DNA of 64,000 nucleotides from DATKYQ01 sp035528415 (lineage in GTDB: Bacteria; Myxococcota; B64-G9), in NCBI GenBank assembly GCA_035528415.1, contig DATKYQ010000096.1:34523-98522 (forward strand), written 5' to 3'. A model generated the notes under the pieces. That model was given only the letters and a program-made list of their open reading frames with translations, did not search any database and was not told the DNA's origin. Below are positions 55,501-63,005 of the stretch, piece after piece. The position numbers and the translations under genes are program-made. How positions within the stretch are numbered: the first letter of the stretch is position 1; each line of letters starts with the position of its first letter.

Positions 55501-55834
55501 GGATAGCCTCATTCTTCCACAGCTTGGCCTCCGGCGAGGAAACGGCCTGTTCGGCTCCCCTTGTCTCGACGTCGAGGTAGTAGATCAGGCGCGACTTTTC
55601 GACGTACAGCTCGGCCAGGCGGAATATGATGTCCGGCAGGTACGGCGCGCTCTTCGACTTCTTGATCAGATCCTTGGTGACATCGACGGAGTGCTCGACC
55701 TTGATGATGTCGCGTTTGAGCCCCTCGACGAACTCCGCCTTCTCATCGGCCTCGTCGGTCAGGGAAAACCCGCACAACATCGCGGCCACGGAAAGCATCA
55801 AAAACAGCCCGGCGATTTTCGTATGCCGATTCAT
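52523..55834 (-). CDS. Large exported TPR protein (GltD/AgmU- or NfsD-like candidate)
   Basis: 1103 residues. A signal peptide (IAGLFLMLSVAAMLCGFSL) is followed by TPR/HEAT-like helical repeats along almost the full length (LPDIIFRLAELYVEKSRLIYYL; VLFFLGHEYHELGMHEDML; LLLEALYIIGDFYFNKDDL; MAVAGHLVLDCYKQLEDF; REALFAAARFHSYLGQF and others). Size, export and operon context resemble the ~1200-residue TPR protein GltD/AgmU of the gliding machine and its paralogue NfsD. This is inference from architecture only. It begins 18 bases after the 545-residue gene. Confidence 0.8.
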   Translation of the reverse strand: MNRHTKIAGLFLMLSVAAMLCGFSLTDEADEKAEFVEGLKRDIIKVEHSVDVTKDLIKKSKSAPYLPDIIFRLAELYVEKSRLIYYLDVETRGAEQAVSSPEAKLWKNEAIQTYVDVMHRFPEYRYNDKVLFFLGHEYHELGMHEDMLTTYKKLVEDYPKSTLLLEALYIIGDFYFNKDDLIESEKWYLRILQYRESPLHDMARYKLAWVAINHARDDKKFWKKALNLFEQVATSKNSPDEGITVDTHKMVNIRIEALNGIVFCYTEVHSAKNALDYFRKLATSKQVYLHALEKLANRYFIKEQFDNAALMYRRIIELSNDVEKNLDYAQRIYDASSFSKNKEKVDEDVRALVKAGSLYAFSWRIPDDQKKQLAKEFEVYARDIVTKLHKLAKQRGEERGFRIAARAYMNYLSFFTYSEELVKMKYNYAEALYNSKQYLESGRIYEDIARNMEESKDRKDALYSGIQAYQSALGDAKYLTKFGMVEARQAMKQLGAYYVRKYPKDGKTPTIKFNVARMFYEQGKYQQAIESFLEFVKQYPTHAQMAVAGHLVLDCYKQLEDFRGLAKQGRAFISNTGIRDENFKKQVGAIVAAAENREIDKKTLEVSKDGKDAASALLNYASEVKDAGQAENVVYRSFVMAKEKRNVELAFKAGGQLAKQYPKSKYLEDIYATLGNFSAQMADFERAAALYEDYFKRFPQKPEAREALFAAARFHSYLGQFSQAIKDFRILIEGAGGEKKGSLLVEISDAYAKMDDWRMVMKVAREAVAALPSSIKGQLLLAKALEKRGKTEEAKQAFMAAASSGGPDDTALSAEAQFLLGEMIFDDYRKVRFGTGQEDQAVLQKKMQFIQMMEQIYAGVVQMKNPEWAIASLYRLHQVYDNFAAFLGKAPIPGEFNADQKKQYKQMLAQQVTAQKQTSKTYLDTCVKTVREKKVFGSFAMACLTGQEPKENVTRRRSVKPLTGKQVDDLKAKLLKNPNDLKTMDDLAMLAIWSGDFYMARLVLTKAMELNDSHAPSLNLMGVVELHLENDQDAYDFLKKSMSSDSNLIAARLNVAAVFAKYKDEARAKAVLKPIMSRVRSTDLSTPDIHPSVKDALSQLRIR

Positions 55835-55852
55835 TGTCTCTCCAAGACCGGG

Positions 55853-57490
55853 TTATTCCCAGCGTTCTTCGCTGAAGCAGCGGTCCTCGATGAAAAAGCG
55901 GAAATCGTGCAGCTCGTCGTTCCAGAACTCGCCGTCGAACCTGTAATACACATGGTCGCCGGAAGAGGGGATTTCCTGGCGGCGAGCTTCTTTCTGGGTG
56001 GGACTGCCCTTGATGCGTTTGTAGATCGACAGTCCGATCTCGTAGTCGAGCAGGTTCATCTGTTCCTGGAAAGCTAATAGTTTCTCGGCCACCGCGCGGA
56101 TGGCCTTGTCCATCTTCACCTTGAGGAGTCGGTTGGTGCCCTGGATCTTGAGGTCGTAGATCCGGTTCAGGTGCGAAAGCAGGCCGTTCTCGGACCAGGC
56201 CGCGGAATAGTCGGCAAGCCTTCCCATCTCTGTGTCCAGCAAGCGAGCAAACTTGCTCATCTGGTCGAGAGCCGGATCCTGCAAGGCTGCATCGAGCAGG
56301 ATCTCGTTCTTGTCCAGATCGACCCGGTCGTAGATGGCCTTTAAAGCGTCGCCGTAGTACTGGCGGAACTCGGCCACGGCGTCCTTGCCCACGTTGTAGT
56401 GGCACAGGTTCTTGTAGATCAAGGCCTTGATCAGGTACTTCTCGGGGTTGAAGTAGCGAAAAAAGGCCGGCGCCTCGAGGGCGTACAGCAGGCCCATGGC
56501 CCGCCGGTAGTCTTTCAGATAATACTGTGTCCAGGATTCCTCCAGAAACACCGAGGCTTGCTTCTCTATGGGCGCATCAATCTCCTCGTACTTCTCGTAG
56601 GCCTGGCCGAACTTCTTTTGCTCAAACAGGATGCGGGCCACGCTTTGCCTGGTGCTGTTGACCACATCCACCTGCTTGATGTCCGAATCAAGAATCTCCG
56701 AAAATGACTTGATGGCGCCATCGAGATCGTACTTGACCAGGTCGTAGACCGCCTGGACGTAGCGGGACTTGTAATAGTAGTAGGTCTGCTTCTTGATTTT
56801 CGAAAAGTGCTTTTCGCCCCACCTGATAAAACCGTTACGGTAGTCGAGCAAGCCCTGGTAATACTCGGTGAAGTCGCGCAGGTCTTTCCGAATGTAACCG
56901 AAGTCCGTGTCGTAGATCAGGTCTTTGAGGATCAATGGCTGGTCAAATGGGTATTCGCGGCTGATGATCTCCATGGCCCCCAGTGCATCCGGCAACAACT
57001 CGGGCTTGGTGCGGTTCTTAGCCACGTTGTAGTAGTATTCCATGGCGGCGTGGGTCAGTCCCAGCTTGTCGAAAGCCTGCGCGATGAAGTACTCGGCGTA
57101 ACCGTAGTTCTTGGCTCCCGGGGCGTTACCGGACATGTAGTCCCACATGCGCTTGGCCGCCCCGACGAAGTCGTTCTCGTAGAAGAGCTTGACGCCCTCG
57201 TCGAAAACCTCGGGGCCAACCTTGGCCCCTTCCTCGGTCGTGCCCTCGAGTTCTTTCAGCTCTTCTTCGGTTAGCCCGCCCTCGCTGGGAGCCGGCTGCG
57301 GCGCCGGGGCGGTTTTTTCCCCGGCCGGCGGCGGTGGTTTCTTATCGGGCGGCTGTGCCTGCTTTTCTGATGGAGGTGCAGCCTGCCCACCCTGGTCGGA
57401 TTCAGTCTGGGCGACCGCGACTCGCGGCGCCGCGAGAGCCAACACAAGGAAAACTCCGGCTACGAATGGCAACAATCTTGGCCCGCACAT
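55853..57490 (-). CDS. Exported helical-repeat protein of the machine operon
   Basis: 545 residues. A signal peptide (VFLVLALAAPRVAVAQ) is followed by a Pro/Glu/Lys-rich low-complexity segment (~28-75) and then TPR-like helical pairs (YAEYFIAQAFDKLGLTHAAMEYYYNVA; VQAVYDLVKYDLDGAIKSFSEIL; ARILFEQKKFGQAYEKYEEI). Aromatic residues are frequent. The C-terminal ~120 residues carry a charged helix and end in a compact domain (VYYRFDGEFWNDELHDFRFF). I recognise no exact family. Gene position after the two barrels suggests a periplasmic partner of the outer-membrane module (GltC/GltE-like at best). Confidence 0.75.
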   Translation of the reverse strand: MCGPRLLPFVAGVFLVLALAAPRVAVAQTESDQGGQAAPPSEKQAQPPDKKPPPPAGEKTAPAPQPAPSEGGLTEEELKELEGTTEEGAKVGPEVFDEGVKLFYENDFVGAAKRMWDYMSGNAPGAKNYGYAEYFIAQAFDKLGLTHAAMEYYYNVAKNRTKPELLPDALGAMEIISREYPFDQPLILKDLIYDTDFGYIRKDLRDFTEYYQGLLDYRNGFIRWGEKHFSKIKKQTYYYYKSRYVQAVYDLVKYDLDGAIKSFSEILDSDIKQVDVVNSTRQSVARILFEQKKFGQAYEKYEEIDAPIEKQASVFLEESWTQYYLKDYRRAMGLLYALEAPAFFRYFNPEKYLIKALIYKNLCHYNVGKDAVAEFRQYYGDALKAIYDRVDLDKNEILLDAALQDPALDQMSKFARLLDTEMGRLADYSAAWSENGLLSHLNRIYDLKIQGTNRLLKVKMDKAIRAVAEKLLAFQEQMNLLDYEIGLSIYKRIKGSPTQKEARRQEIPSSGDHVYYRFDGEFWNDELHDFRFFIEDRCFSEERWE

Positions 57491-57520
57491 GTAAGTGTTC
57501 TCCTCCTCTGGATAGTGCGC

Positions 57521-58249
57521 CTAAAGATTAACTCCAAAGGTCAAGCCCAGCATGGCCGAGTTTTTCAATGGAAAGCCGCCCCGGTTTAGCGTCAGCAGCA
57601 GCACGGTGTCTCTCAGATCGATCCTAAACGACCAACGCGGGCTGAACCAGAAGCGCGCCCCGACTCCGGCGTTGACGCCGAAGTCGTAGTTGGCATTGGT
57701 GTAGTCTCCGTACCAGAGAGTGTAGGGGTTGCGAAACGCAAAAGCGGCGCCCGCCGTTATGAAAACCTCGAAATGCAGGACCACGTTGTTCAGAAACGAC
57801 TGCTTACCATAGAACAACTTGAACAGCAGGTTGGTGTTCTCCCAGATGATCACAGCCGGGAACTCACCCGGCGAGATATCGGGCATCTGGTCGATCAGCT
57901 TGGTCTTCAGCGCACTGTCGACGTTGTAGGACCAGCCCACCCGGAAAAGCTCCAGTGCCCACAGGTGGCTGAAGTGGATGGTGTACGCCAGTTGCACCCC
58001 GTATCCCTTGTAGTAGGCATCCAGCGGCAGGTAGGCCCAGCCGACGGAAAACTCGTGGCCCATATCGAACAGCCTGCGCTGAATCGGGCCGTAGGAACTC
58101 GTCTCGTGGAAACTGTCAGCCTCTTCCGCCCGGGCAAGCCGCGGAGCAAGTTGCCACCCCCCCATAAGAACGGCCAGTGCTACGACCACGGCGGGCAAGA
58201 CCGGCCGCTGTCTGTGAAGTTTGCCCCTGCATGCGCCTGGCACATTCAT
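57521..58249 (-). CDS. Outer-membrane beta-barrel protein 2 (GltA/GltB- or NfsA/NfsB-like)
   Basis: 242 residues. A signal peptide (VVVALAVLMGG...LARAEE) is followed by amphipathic beta strands ending in the aromatic-rich outer-membrane pattern (MLGLTFGVNL). The N-terminal signature MGHEFSVGWAYLPLDAYYKGY is shared with the upstream paralogue (MNHEFSISMAFLPLDAFYKFF), so the two are tandem duplicates. Small paired barrels of this kind are the outer-membrane components of the Glt and Nfs machines. It overlaps the paralogue stop by four bases (ATGA), which suggests equimolar synthesis. Confidence 0.82.
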   Translation of the reverse strand: MNVPGACRGKLHRQRPVLPAVVVALAVLMGGWQLAPRLARAEEADSFHETSSYGPIQRRLFDMGHEFSVGWAYLPLDAYYKGYGVQLAYTIHFSHLWALELFRVGWSYNVDSALKTKLIDQMPDISPGEFPAVIIWENTNLLFKLFYGKQSFLNNVVLHFEVFITAGAAFAFRNPYTLWYGDYTNANYDFGVNAGVGARFWFSPRWSFRIDLRDTVLLLTLNRGGFPLKNSAMLGLTFGVNL

Positions 58250-59004
58250 TTGCCCACCTCCCCCGCCCCGCCCTTCCCGCGTTTCTCAGCAGCCCTCGTA
58301 TTTAGGGGGCCGCGTATCGTTAGATCTTCGGCGAAGGCATTGTAACTAAAGCCGATTCCAAAGTAGATCGTGCTGTCGACGCTGCCTTCCTGGAGGTAAA
58401 CGTACTCGCGCGCCTCGAAACGCAGCGAAATGGTGTTGGAAAGATATACGCGCAAACCGACACCCAGGTTGGCAGAGGGAAACCAGGCCGTCTGGAATTT
58501 CTCCGCACCTATACCGATCACGAAATAACTCTCCAGGTGCACTACCCAGGTGTCGAACAGAGCGACCTTGCCGTAGGTCGGCTTGATCATCAGGTTGGTA
58601 TCCAGGAAGTAGTCGATCTTCGGCGTATCGGTGGCGCTGACAGCCCAATCATCGGTCATCTGTTTCTTCAGGCCGGTGTCGAGGTCGAGGTACTTGGCGA
58701 ACGAAAAATGGATGGCCTCCCAGGCCCACAGGTCGTTGAAATGCAACACGTAGTGGCCGGTAACGGCGAAGAACTTGTAAAAGGCGTCCAGCGGCAGGAA
58801 GGCCATCGAGATCGAGAACTCATGGTTCATGTGGTAGTCGCGCTGCTGGATGGCGTAGACCTTGCCCTGATCGAGATCGTCTTCGCCCGCCCGTGCGGCG
58901 GGAGACGCAAGCGCCAACACCATGACCACCAACAAACCAAGCGCGGCCGGGGATCTTCCGCCGATTCGTCGCAACAATAACCCGCACCTTCGAGAAGGGC
59001 GCAT
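58246..59004 (-). CDS. Outer-membrane beta-barrel protein 1 (GltA/GltB- or NfsA/NfsB-like)
   Basis: 252 residues. A signal peptide (LGLLVVMVLALASPAARAGE) is followed by a beta-barrel domain with alternating hydrophobic strands. The HEFSISMAFLPLDAFYK block matches its downstream paralogue, as do the LHFNDLWAWEAIHFSF strand and the late YVYLQEGSVDSTIYFGIGFSYN strands. The C-terminus continues past the barrel with a basic/Gly tail (AAEKRGKGGAGEVGK). AGGAG is six bases before the ATG, and a predicted internal promoter lies in the 85-base gap upstream. Confidence 0.82.
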   Translation of the reverse strand: MRPSRRCGLLLRRIGGRSPAALGLLVVMVLALASPAARAGEDDLDQGKVYAIQQRDYHMNHEFSISMAFLPLDAFYKFFAVTGHYVLHFNDLWAWEAIHFSFAKYLDLDTGLKKQMTDDWAVSATDTPKIDYFLDTNLMIKPTYGKVALFDTWVVHLESYFVIGIGAEKFQTAWFPSANLGVGLRVYLSNTISLRFEAREYVYLQEGSVDSTIYFGIGFSYNAFAEDLTIRGPLNTRAAEKRGKGGAGEVGK

Positions 59005-59042
59005 CCCACTCTCCTGGTAAAGTTATGAGCCAGCTACCTGTA

Positions 59043-59072
59043 ATAAAAGGCAGATCGCCATGGCCGAGTCAA
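59043..59072 (-). promoter_or_regulatory. Possible internal promoter before the outer-membrane barrel genes
   Basis: On the minus strand: TTGACT (59072-59067), 18-base spacer, TTTTAT (59048-59043). It is in the largest gap of the operon (85 bases) and could supply extra transcript for the barrels and TPR proteins. Confidence 0.4.
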
Positions 59073-59089
59073 GTTTCACCTGACAGCGG

Positions 59090-61480
59090 CTAGAACCCGA
59101 TGGAATTGAAAATGAAGGGATAGGAGACTACGACGATCCCGCCCTTGGGCTTCGGGAATTTCCAGCCTTTGATCTTCGCCGATATGCACATCGCGACGGC
59201 CGGGGAGGCCATCGTGTTATTCTTGGTCTTGACCACGGATACCGAGCCCGAGGTGGCGATCGTCCACTCCATGACCACCTTGCCCTGCAGGTTGGGTGAA
59301 AGCAGCAGGTTTCTCTCGTAGCAGTACTGGATCTCGCGCAGGTGCTGACGCACCACCTTGGCAATCTCCTCGCGGCTCAGGTGGCCGCGAACCCGCATCT
59401 TGCGCTTGGGAGCCTTGAAGACCACACCGCCCACCTTGCGCCTGCCGATCGATCCTCCGCCCAGCGCCCCGGGCCCGATGCCCGCGCGTCCGCCGCGTCC
59501 CTTTCCGCCCCGCAGGAGATCTATGCCGGCCTTCACCCCGACCCCCCTGCCGCGCGAGAGGACCACGCTGGAGGTCGGCAGCTTGGTAACCAGGCCCGAC
59601 ACCTTGTATCGCGATCGCCCACCCGGCACGCGAACCGCGTCCAGGTTGGAGACCGCCGCAACGATATTCTGCGACGATTTTTTCTTGTTGAGATTGCCTA
59701 AAGCGGCCATCATGCCGGCACCCGCGCCGCTCCCAGCGTCGCCGCCGTCGCCCTTTTTCTTCGAGCGCCGCTTGGTTTTCTTGGCTTTTTTCTTCTCTTC
59801 TTTCTTGGGCTCTTCTTTCTTCTCTTCTTTTTCCGGCTTTTCTTCTTCGACCTTATCGGGCTCGGGAAGCTGATCGAGCGGGACCTCGGCCTCCTGCTGG
59901 GGTATCTCGGCCTGCAGATCCTTGATGTCCACCTTGGCGAAGCGATCGATATCGCCCTGGTCGCCGGCCTCTACCGGATTCGAGAAAAAGCTGAGGATCA
60001 CGATAAAAAGGATGTGCGCCAGAAAAGCCGAGCCGAAGATCTTCATACTCAGCGGATCGAATTTCTTGCCCCGCGGCGCGGGCGGCAGCTTGGGTGGGTT
60101 GACGAAGCGCAGGAAAGATCCGCCCCCATCGTGGATCAGGTTGGCGTAGTCGCCCTTCATCAACTTGTAGGCATAGATGTTCTGGCCCTTGCGCGCGCCC
60201 ACTCGGTTGGTGCTGGTCTTCAGCTCGTCCACCGACACCGTCCTGCCGCCGGTGATCACGCCGCCCGAATAGTCGTCGGTGAACATGACATCGCAGGCCG
60301 CCTGGTTCTTGTAGCGCGCCAGGACGAACCGCTTGGGACCGATCCTGAAACGCTTGCCGCGAGCGATCTGCTCGTAGCTCATGACCTGCTTCTCCTGGCT
60401 GTAACCGATGATCTCGATTACCGGGTTCGACTCAGTCGGAACCTGCGGCGTTGCGAAGTTCTCACGAATCAGGTTGTTCAGAAGCGAAAAGGGTTCGACG
60501 AAGTCGCGCAGCAATTCCTCTTCTTCGTCCTCATCGCCTGCTTCGAACCCGGCCTCGAGTTCCACAGCAGCACCCAGCGGAGTTCCCAGCGCCGGCTCGG
60601 GCCCTTCGAGTTGCATCAGTTGGTCGGACACCTGGACAGAAGGCTCGTTGAGAGGCGGCGAGCGCAGCGGCGCCGGCTCGGGCACCGGAGCCCAAGACTC
60701 CGGGGCATCCGGCTCCAGTTCATCGGCAAGCTGCAACGAGGGCGATTCGTCGGGCTGCGGCGTCAGCCAGCGGACACCGTGACCGGCGGGCTCGGCCGCA
60801 GGCTCTGGAGCTTGCTCCACCTGGGTCTTGACAAAATACTCATCAGGTTGCCGCGGCGGGTGAGAAAGGCGCTCGGTGGCAGGAGCGTCGAAGCCAGCGC
60901 CGCCGTGCAACTCTTCCCTGAGCGCAGCGGCGATCTCCCCCTGCCTGTCCGCCTCGACCTCCCGCACCGGCGGGGCCGGCTCGCGCTGAGGCCGGACTAC
61001 GTAGGTCGACTCGACCGGTTCATTCATCTCGTTGTCGTCCACGAGCATGTCTGCGTCGACCTGCTCGGGCTGCACGATCTCGGTGCGATCGTCCTTGATC
61101 ACGTCGCGGTCCATGATGCGTGTCTCGTCATGGAAACGCGGCACCGGCTTTTTCTTGCTGAGGAGCTTTACTTTGAGGGTGTAATCCCCGATGGACACCT
61201 CGTCGCGGTTTTCCAGGTAGCAACGTTCCACCGGCTCACCGTTGACGAAAGTGCCATTTGAGCTGCCGAGATCTTCGAGAATGACTCCCTCGGGAGTCAC
61301 GCTGATCTGGGCGTGTGTACGCGAGGTAATATCGTCGTCGATCTGCAGATCAGACTCCGGGCTACGACCGATGGTAAGTGTCGGCTGTGAGAAACACTCG
61401 GTTCCCCAGAAGCGTCCCTCCTTGAATATAAATACTTGGAGAACTCCCGGCTCTTGCCGCCGCGGCACACGCTGAACCAT
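59090..61480 (-). CDS. FHA domain-TM-TonB-like (AgmX/PglI C-terminal) protein, GltG/NfsG-like
   Basis: 796 residues. A cytoplasmic N-terminal FHA domain (~14-105: LTIGRSPESDLQIDDD, SRTHAQIS, DLGSSNGTFVNG) is followed by a long Pro/Glu-rich linker, a second folded cytoplasmic region (~350-465) and one transmembrane helix (~480-500). A Lys/Glu-rich periplasmic span (EEKPEKEEKKEEPKKEEKKK) and a Gly-rich stretch lead to a C-terminal TonB-like domain of the AgmX/PglI type (~700-796: REIQYCYERNLLLSPNLQGK, GWKFPKPKGG, YPFIFN). GltG/PglI of M. xanthus has this plan. It probably couples the ExbB/ExbD motor to the outer membrane, with the FHA domain reading phospho-Thr signals. No Ser/Thr kinase is encoded nearby. 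Confidence 0.88.
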   Translation of the reverse strand: MVQRVPRRQEPGVLQVFIFKEGRFWGTECFSQPTLTIGRSPESDLQIDDDITSRTHAQISVTPEGVILEDLGSSNGTFVNGEPVERCYLENRDEVSIGDYTLKVKLLSKKKPVPRFHDETRIMDRDVIKDDRTEIVQPEQVDADMLVDDNEMNEPVESTYVVRPQREPAPPVREVEADRQGEIAAALREELHGGAGFDAPATERLSHPPRQPDEYFVKTQVEQAPEPAAEPAGHGVRWLTPQPDESPSLQLADELEPDAPESWAPVPEPAPLRSPPLNEPSVQVSDQLMQLEGPEPALGTPLGAAVELEAGFEAGDEDEEEELLRDFVEPFSLLNNLIRENFATPQVPTESNPVIEIIGYSQEKQVMSYEQIARGKRFRIGPKRFVLARYKNQAACDVMFTDDYSGGVITGGRTVSVDELKTSTNRVGARKGQNIYAYKLMKGDYANLIHDGGGSFLRFVNPPKLPPAPRGKKFDPLSMKIFGSAFLAHILFIVILSFFSNPVEAGDQGDIDRFAKVDIKDLQAEIPQQEAEVPLDQLPEPDKVEEEKPEKEEKKEEPKKEEKKKAKKTKRRSKKKGDGGDAGSGAGAGMMAALGNLNKKKSSQNIVAAVSNLDAVRVPGGRSRYKVSGLVTKLPTSSVVLSRGRGVGVKAGIDLLRGGKGRGGRAGIGPGALGGGSIGRRKVGGVVFKAPKRKMRVRGHLSREEIAKVVRQHLREIQYCYERNLLLSPNLQGKVVMEWTIATSGSVSVVKTKNNTMASPAVAMCISAKIKGWKFPKPKGGIVVVSYPFIFNSIGF

Positions 61481-61515
61481 TGCCGCTCCCTTCGTCTATT
61501 CAGTTCCCGTCTCGC

Positions 61516-61926
61516 CTATTTCTCGGGAAAAACTGAGTGGATGATTTCTTCCCTGAAGCTCGTCCGCCTTGTCACCATGCTCTTCAAGGCGCTGTCCTTA
61601 CGTTCGAGAATCTGCACCTCGCCTGCCTTGGTAGTCTGACCCTTGATCAGCTGGGCATCAAACTCGATGCGTGTCGTCCGGCTCAGCCCCCCTCCCCCGA
61701 TCGGCGCCGAGGCCGCCCCGGGATCCGGAGCCGGCTCGGGAGCCGGCTTGGCGGTGGGCTTCGGCCGAGGGCGATTCTTTCTGCGGCGCCGATTGCGGGC
61801 AACGATCGTCCGCCTGGCTGTCTTCAGGGAGGAAAAATCCAGCCTGTCGATCTGCTCGGCCCGGGCGCTGTCTGTGAACAGGAACAGCACCAGCACCATG
61901 GGTATCAGCCTTAGCAACGCGCGCAT
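61516..61926 (-). CDS. Small periplasmic protein of the machine operon
   Basis: 136 residues. A signal peptide (LIPMVLVLFLFTDSARAEQ) is followed by a basic Arg/Lys/Pro-rich stretch (NRRRRKNRPRPKPTAKPAPEP) and a short C-terminal domain (TTRIEFDAQLIKGQTTKAGE, IIHSVFPEK). I recognise no family. It is tightly placed between the second exbD (11 bases) and the FHA/TonB gene (35 bases), so it is likely part of the same complex. The basic Pro-rich part may cross or bind the peptidoglycan. Confidence 0.65.
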   Translation of the reverse strand: MRALLRLIPMVLVLFLFTDSARAEQIDRLDFSSLKTARRTIVARNRRRRKNRPRPKPTAKPAPEPAPDPGAASAPIGGGGLSRTTRIEFDAQLIKGQTTKAGEVQILERKDSALKSMVTRRTSFREEIIHSVFPEK

Positions 61927-61936
61927 GAGCGGCCTC

Positions 61937-62425
61937 CTATTTTTTCAATACTACGAAGCGGAAGTTGGGGTAACCCGCCTGGGCCGCCGTCTTCATCACC
62001 AGGTCGACAACCTCGAATTGCTGGTTTTTATCAGCCTGGAAGCTGATCACAGTCTCGTCGCCGGTGGGATTGACTTTCTCGCGACTCTCGATGTCCTTGT
62101 ACTTCTTGAGCAGGTTGAACAACGGCATCACGCGCTTCTTGTCCTTGTCGACCTTCACCCCGGCGAACTTCCCGTTCTTCACCCTGGCGATGGTGTTGCC
62201 CTCGACCCTGAGCTCGGTGGGAGTCAGGTTGACGTTGATGGCCCACTTGAACTCGATGGCCGCCGTGGATTCCGGCAGGGACAGATCGGGGTCCAGCTTC
62301 AGGTTCTGATCCTGGCTGGAGAAGCTGAAGATCAGAAACACCAGGATGATGGTGAACATGTCCATCATCGAGGTCAGGTTCAGGTCCAAGGCGCCCTGGA
62401 CGCTTCGTTTGATCTTTCTTGCCAT
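61937..62425 (-). CDS. ExbD/TolR-family proton channel subunit (AglQ/AglS-like), Asp present
   Basis: 162 residues. A basic cytoplasmic start (MARKIKRSVQGALDLN) leads to a single transmembrane helix with the conserved proton-accepting Asp22 (LTSMMDMFTIILVFLIF) and a periplasmic ExbD/TolR domain. With the ExbB-like protein it should form a 5:2-type stator that converts proton flow to motion. It is the second of two adjacent exbD genes, 18 bases after the first. Length is slightly above the ExbD norm (~140). Confidence 0.9.
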   Translation of the reverse strand: MARKIKRSVQGALDLNLTSMMDMFTIILVFLIFSFSSQDQNLKLDPDLSLPESTAAIEFKWAINVNLTPTELRVEGNTIARVKNGKFAGVKVDKDKKRVMPLFNLLKKYKDIESREKVNPTGDETVISFQADKNQQFEVVDLVMKTAAQAGYPNFRFVVLKK

Positions 62426-62443
62426 CGGACTGTCAGCTCCGCT

Positions 62444-62959
62444 TTACAATATCGCCGAGACAACCGCATTGGTAAAAAGGTGCTCGCGCGTGTCCATGTG
62501 CTTGTCTATTATTCTCTCGCGGCTCGCATCCATCGTCTTGACGATCGTGTCGTAAAGAATCTCCTTCTCGGGAAGGATGATCACCGTGTCGCTCTTCTTG
62601 TACTTGTCGTGAATGGATTTCATTTGTTCGGCCAGCTTGTCAAAATCATACTCTTTCTTCTTAATCGGTATCTTGGCGCCGATCTTTTTCAGCTCGTCCT
62701 CCGACTGGTCGCCGCTGGCCGAAAGCACGAAACCGGCCTTGGTTATCTGCAGGTTGATGGTGACCTTCTGCAGTTCTTTCTTGGGGACATCGTTGGGATC
62801 GTCGCCTCCCTCGGAAAGCGCCGGGACGGAGGCGTTGATCACCGAAACCTGGAAGAACGCGGCACACATGAGTAAAAACGGGATCATGGCCAGAAATAGG
62901 TTCATGATCGGCACCATGTTAAGCGCTACAGGCGCTTCGCCTCCTCGCTTGGACGGCAT
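62444..62959 (-). CDS. ExbD/TolR-family subunit with Asn in place of the membrane Asp
   Basis: 171 residues of the ExbD/TolR plan: a short basic N-terminus, one helix (LNMVPIMNLFLAMIPFLLMCAAFF) and a periplasmic domain with a DYDKLAEQMK-like helix. Aligned to the ExbD pattern NVTPLIDVML, the Asp is Asn20 (codon AAC at 62902-62900). This subunit should not relay protons itself. Together with the Asp-bearing paralogue next to it, a heterodimeric ExbD pair is suggested, as for AglQ/AglS. It begins 46 bases after the exbB stop. Confidence 0.88.
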   Translation of the reverse strand: MPSKRGGEAPVALNMVPIMNLFLAMIPFLLMCAAFFQVSVINASVPALSEGGDDPNDVPKKELQKVTINLQITKAGFVLSASGDQSEDELKKIGAKIPIKKKEYDFDKLAEQMKSIHDKYKKSDTVIILPEKEILYDTIVKTMDASRERIIDKHMDTREHLFTNAVVSAIL

Positions 62960-63005
62960 CTTACGGTCTCCCGTTTAAAATCCTGCTACGGTTACTAGAC
63001 AACAC

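Noticed and set aside
60014..61261. + strand open frame (415 codons) opposite the FHA/TonB gene
   Set aside because: Shadow frame; the minus strand encodes recognisable FHA and AgmX/PglI domains.
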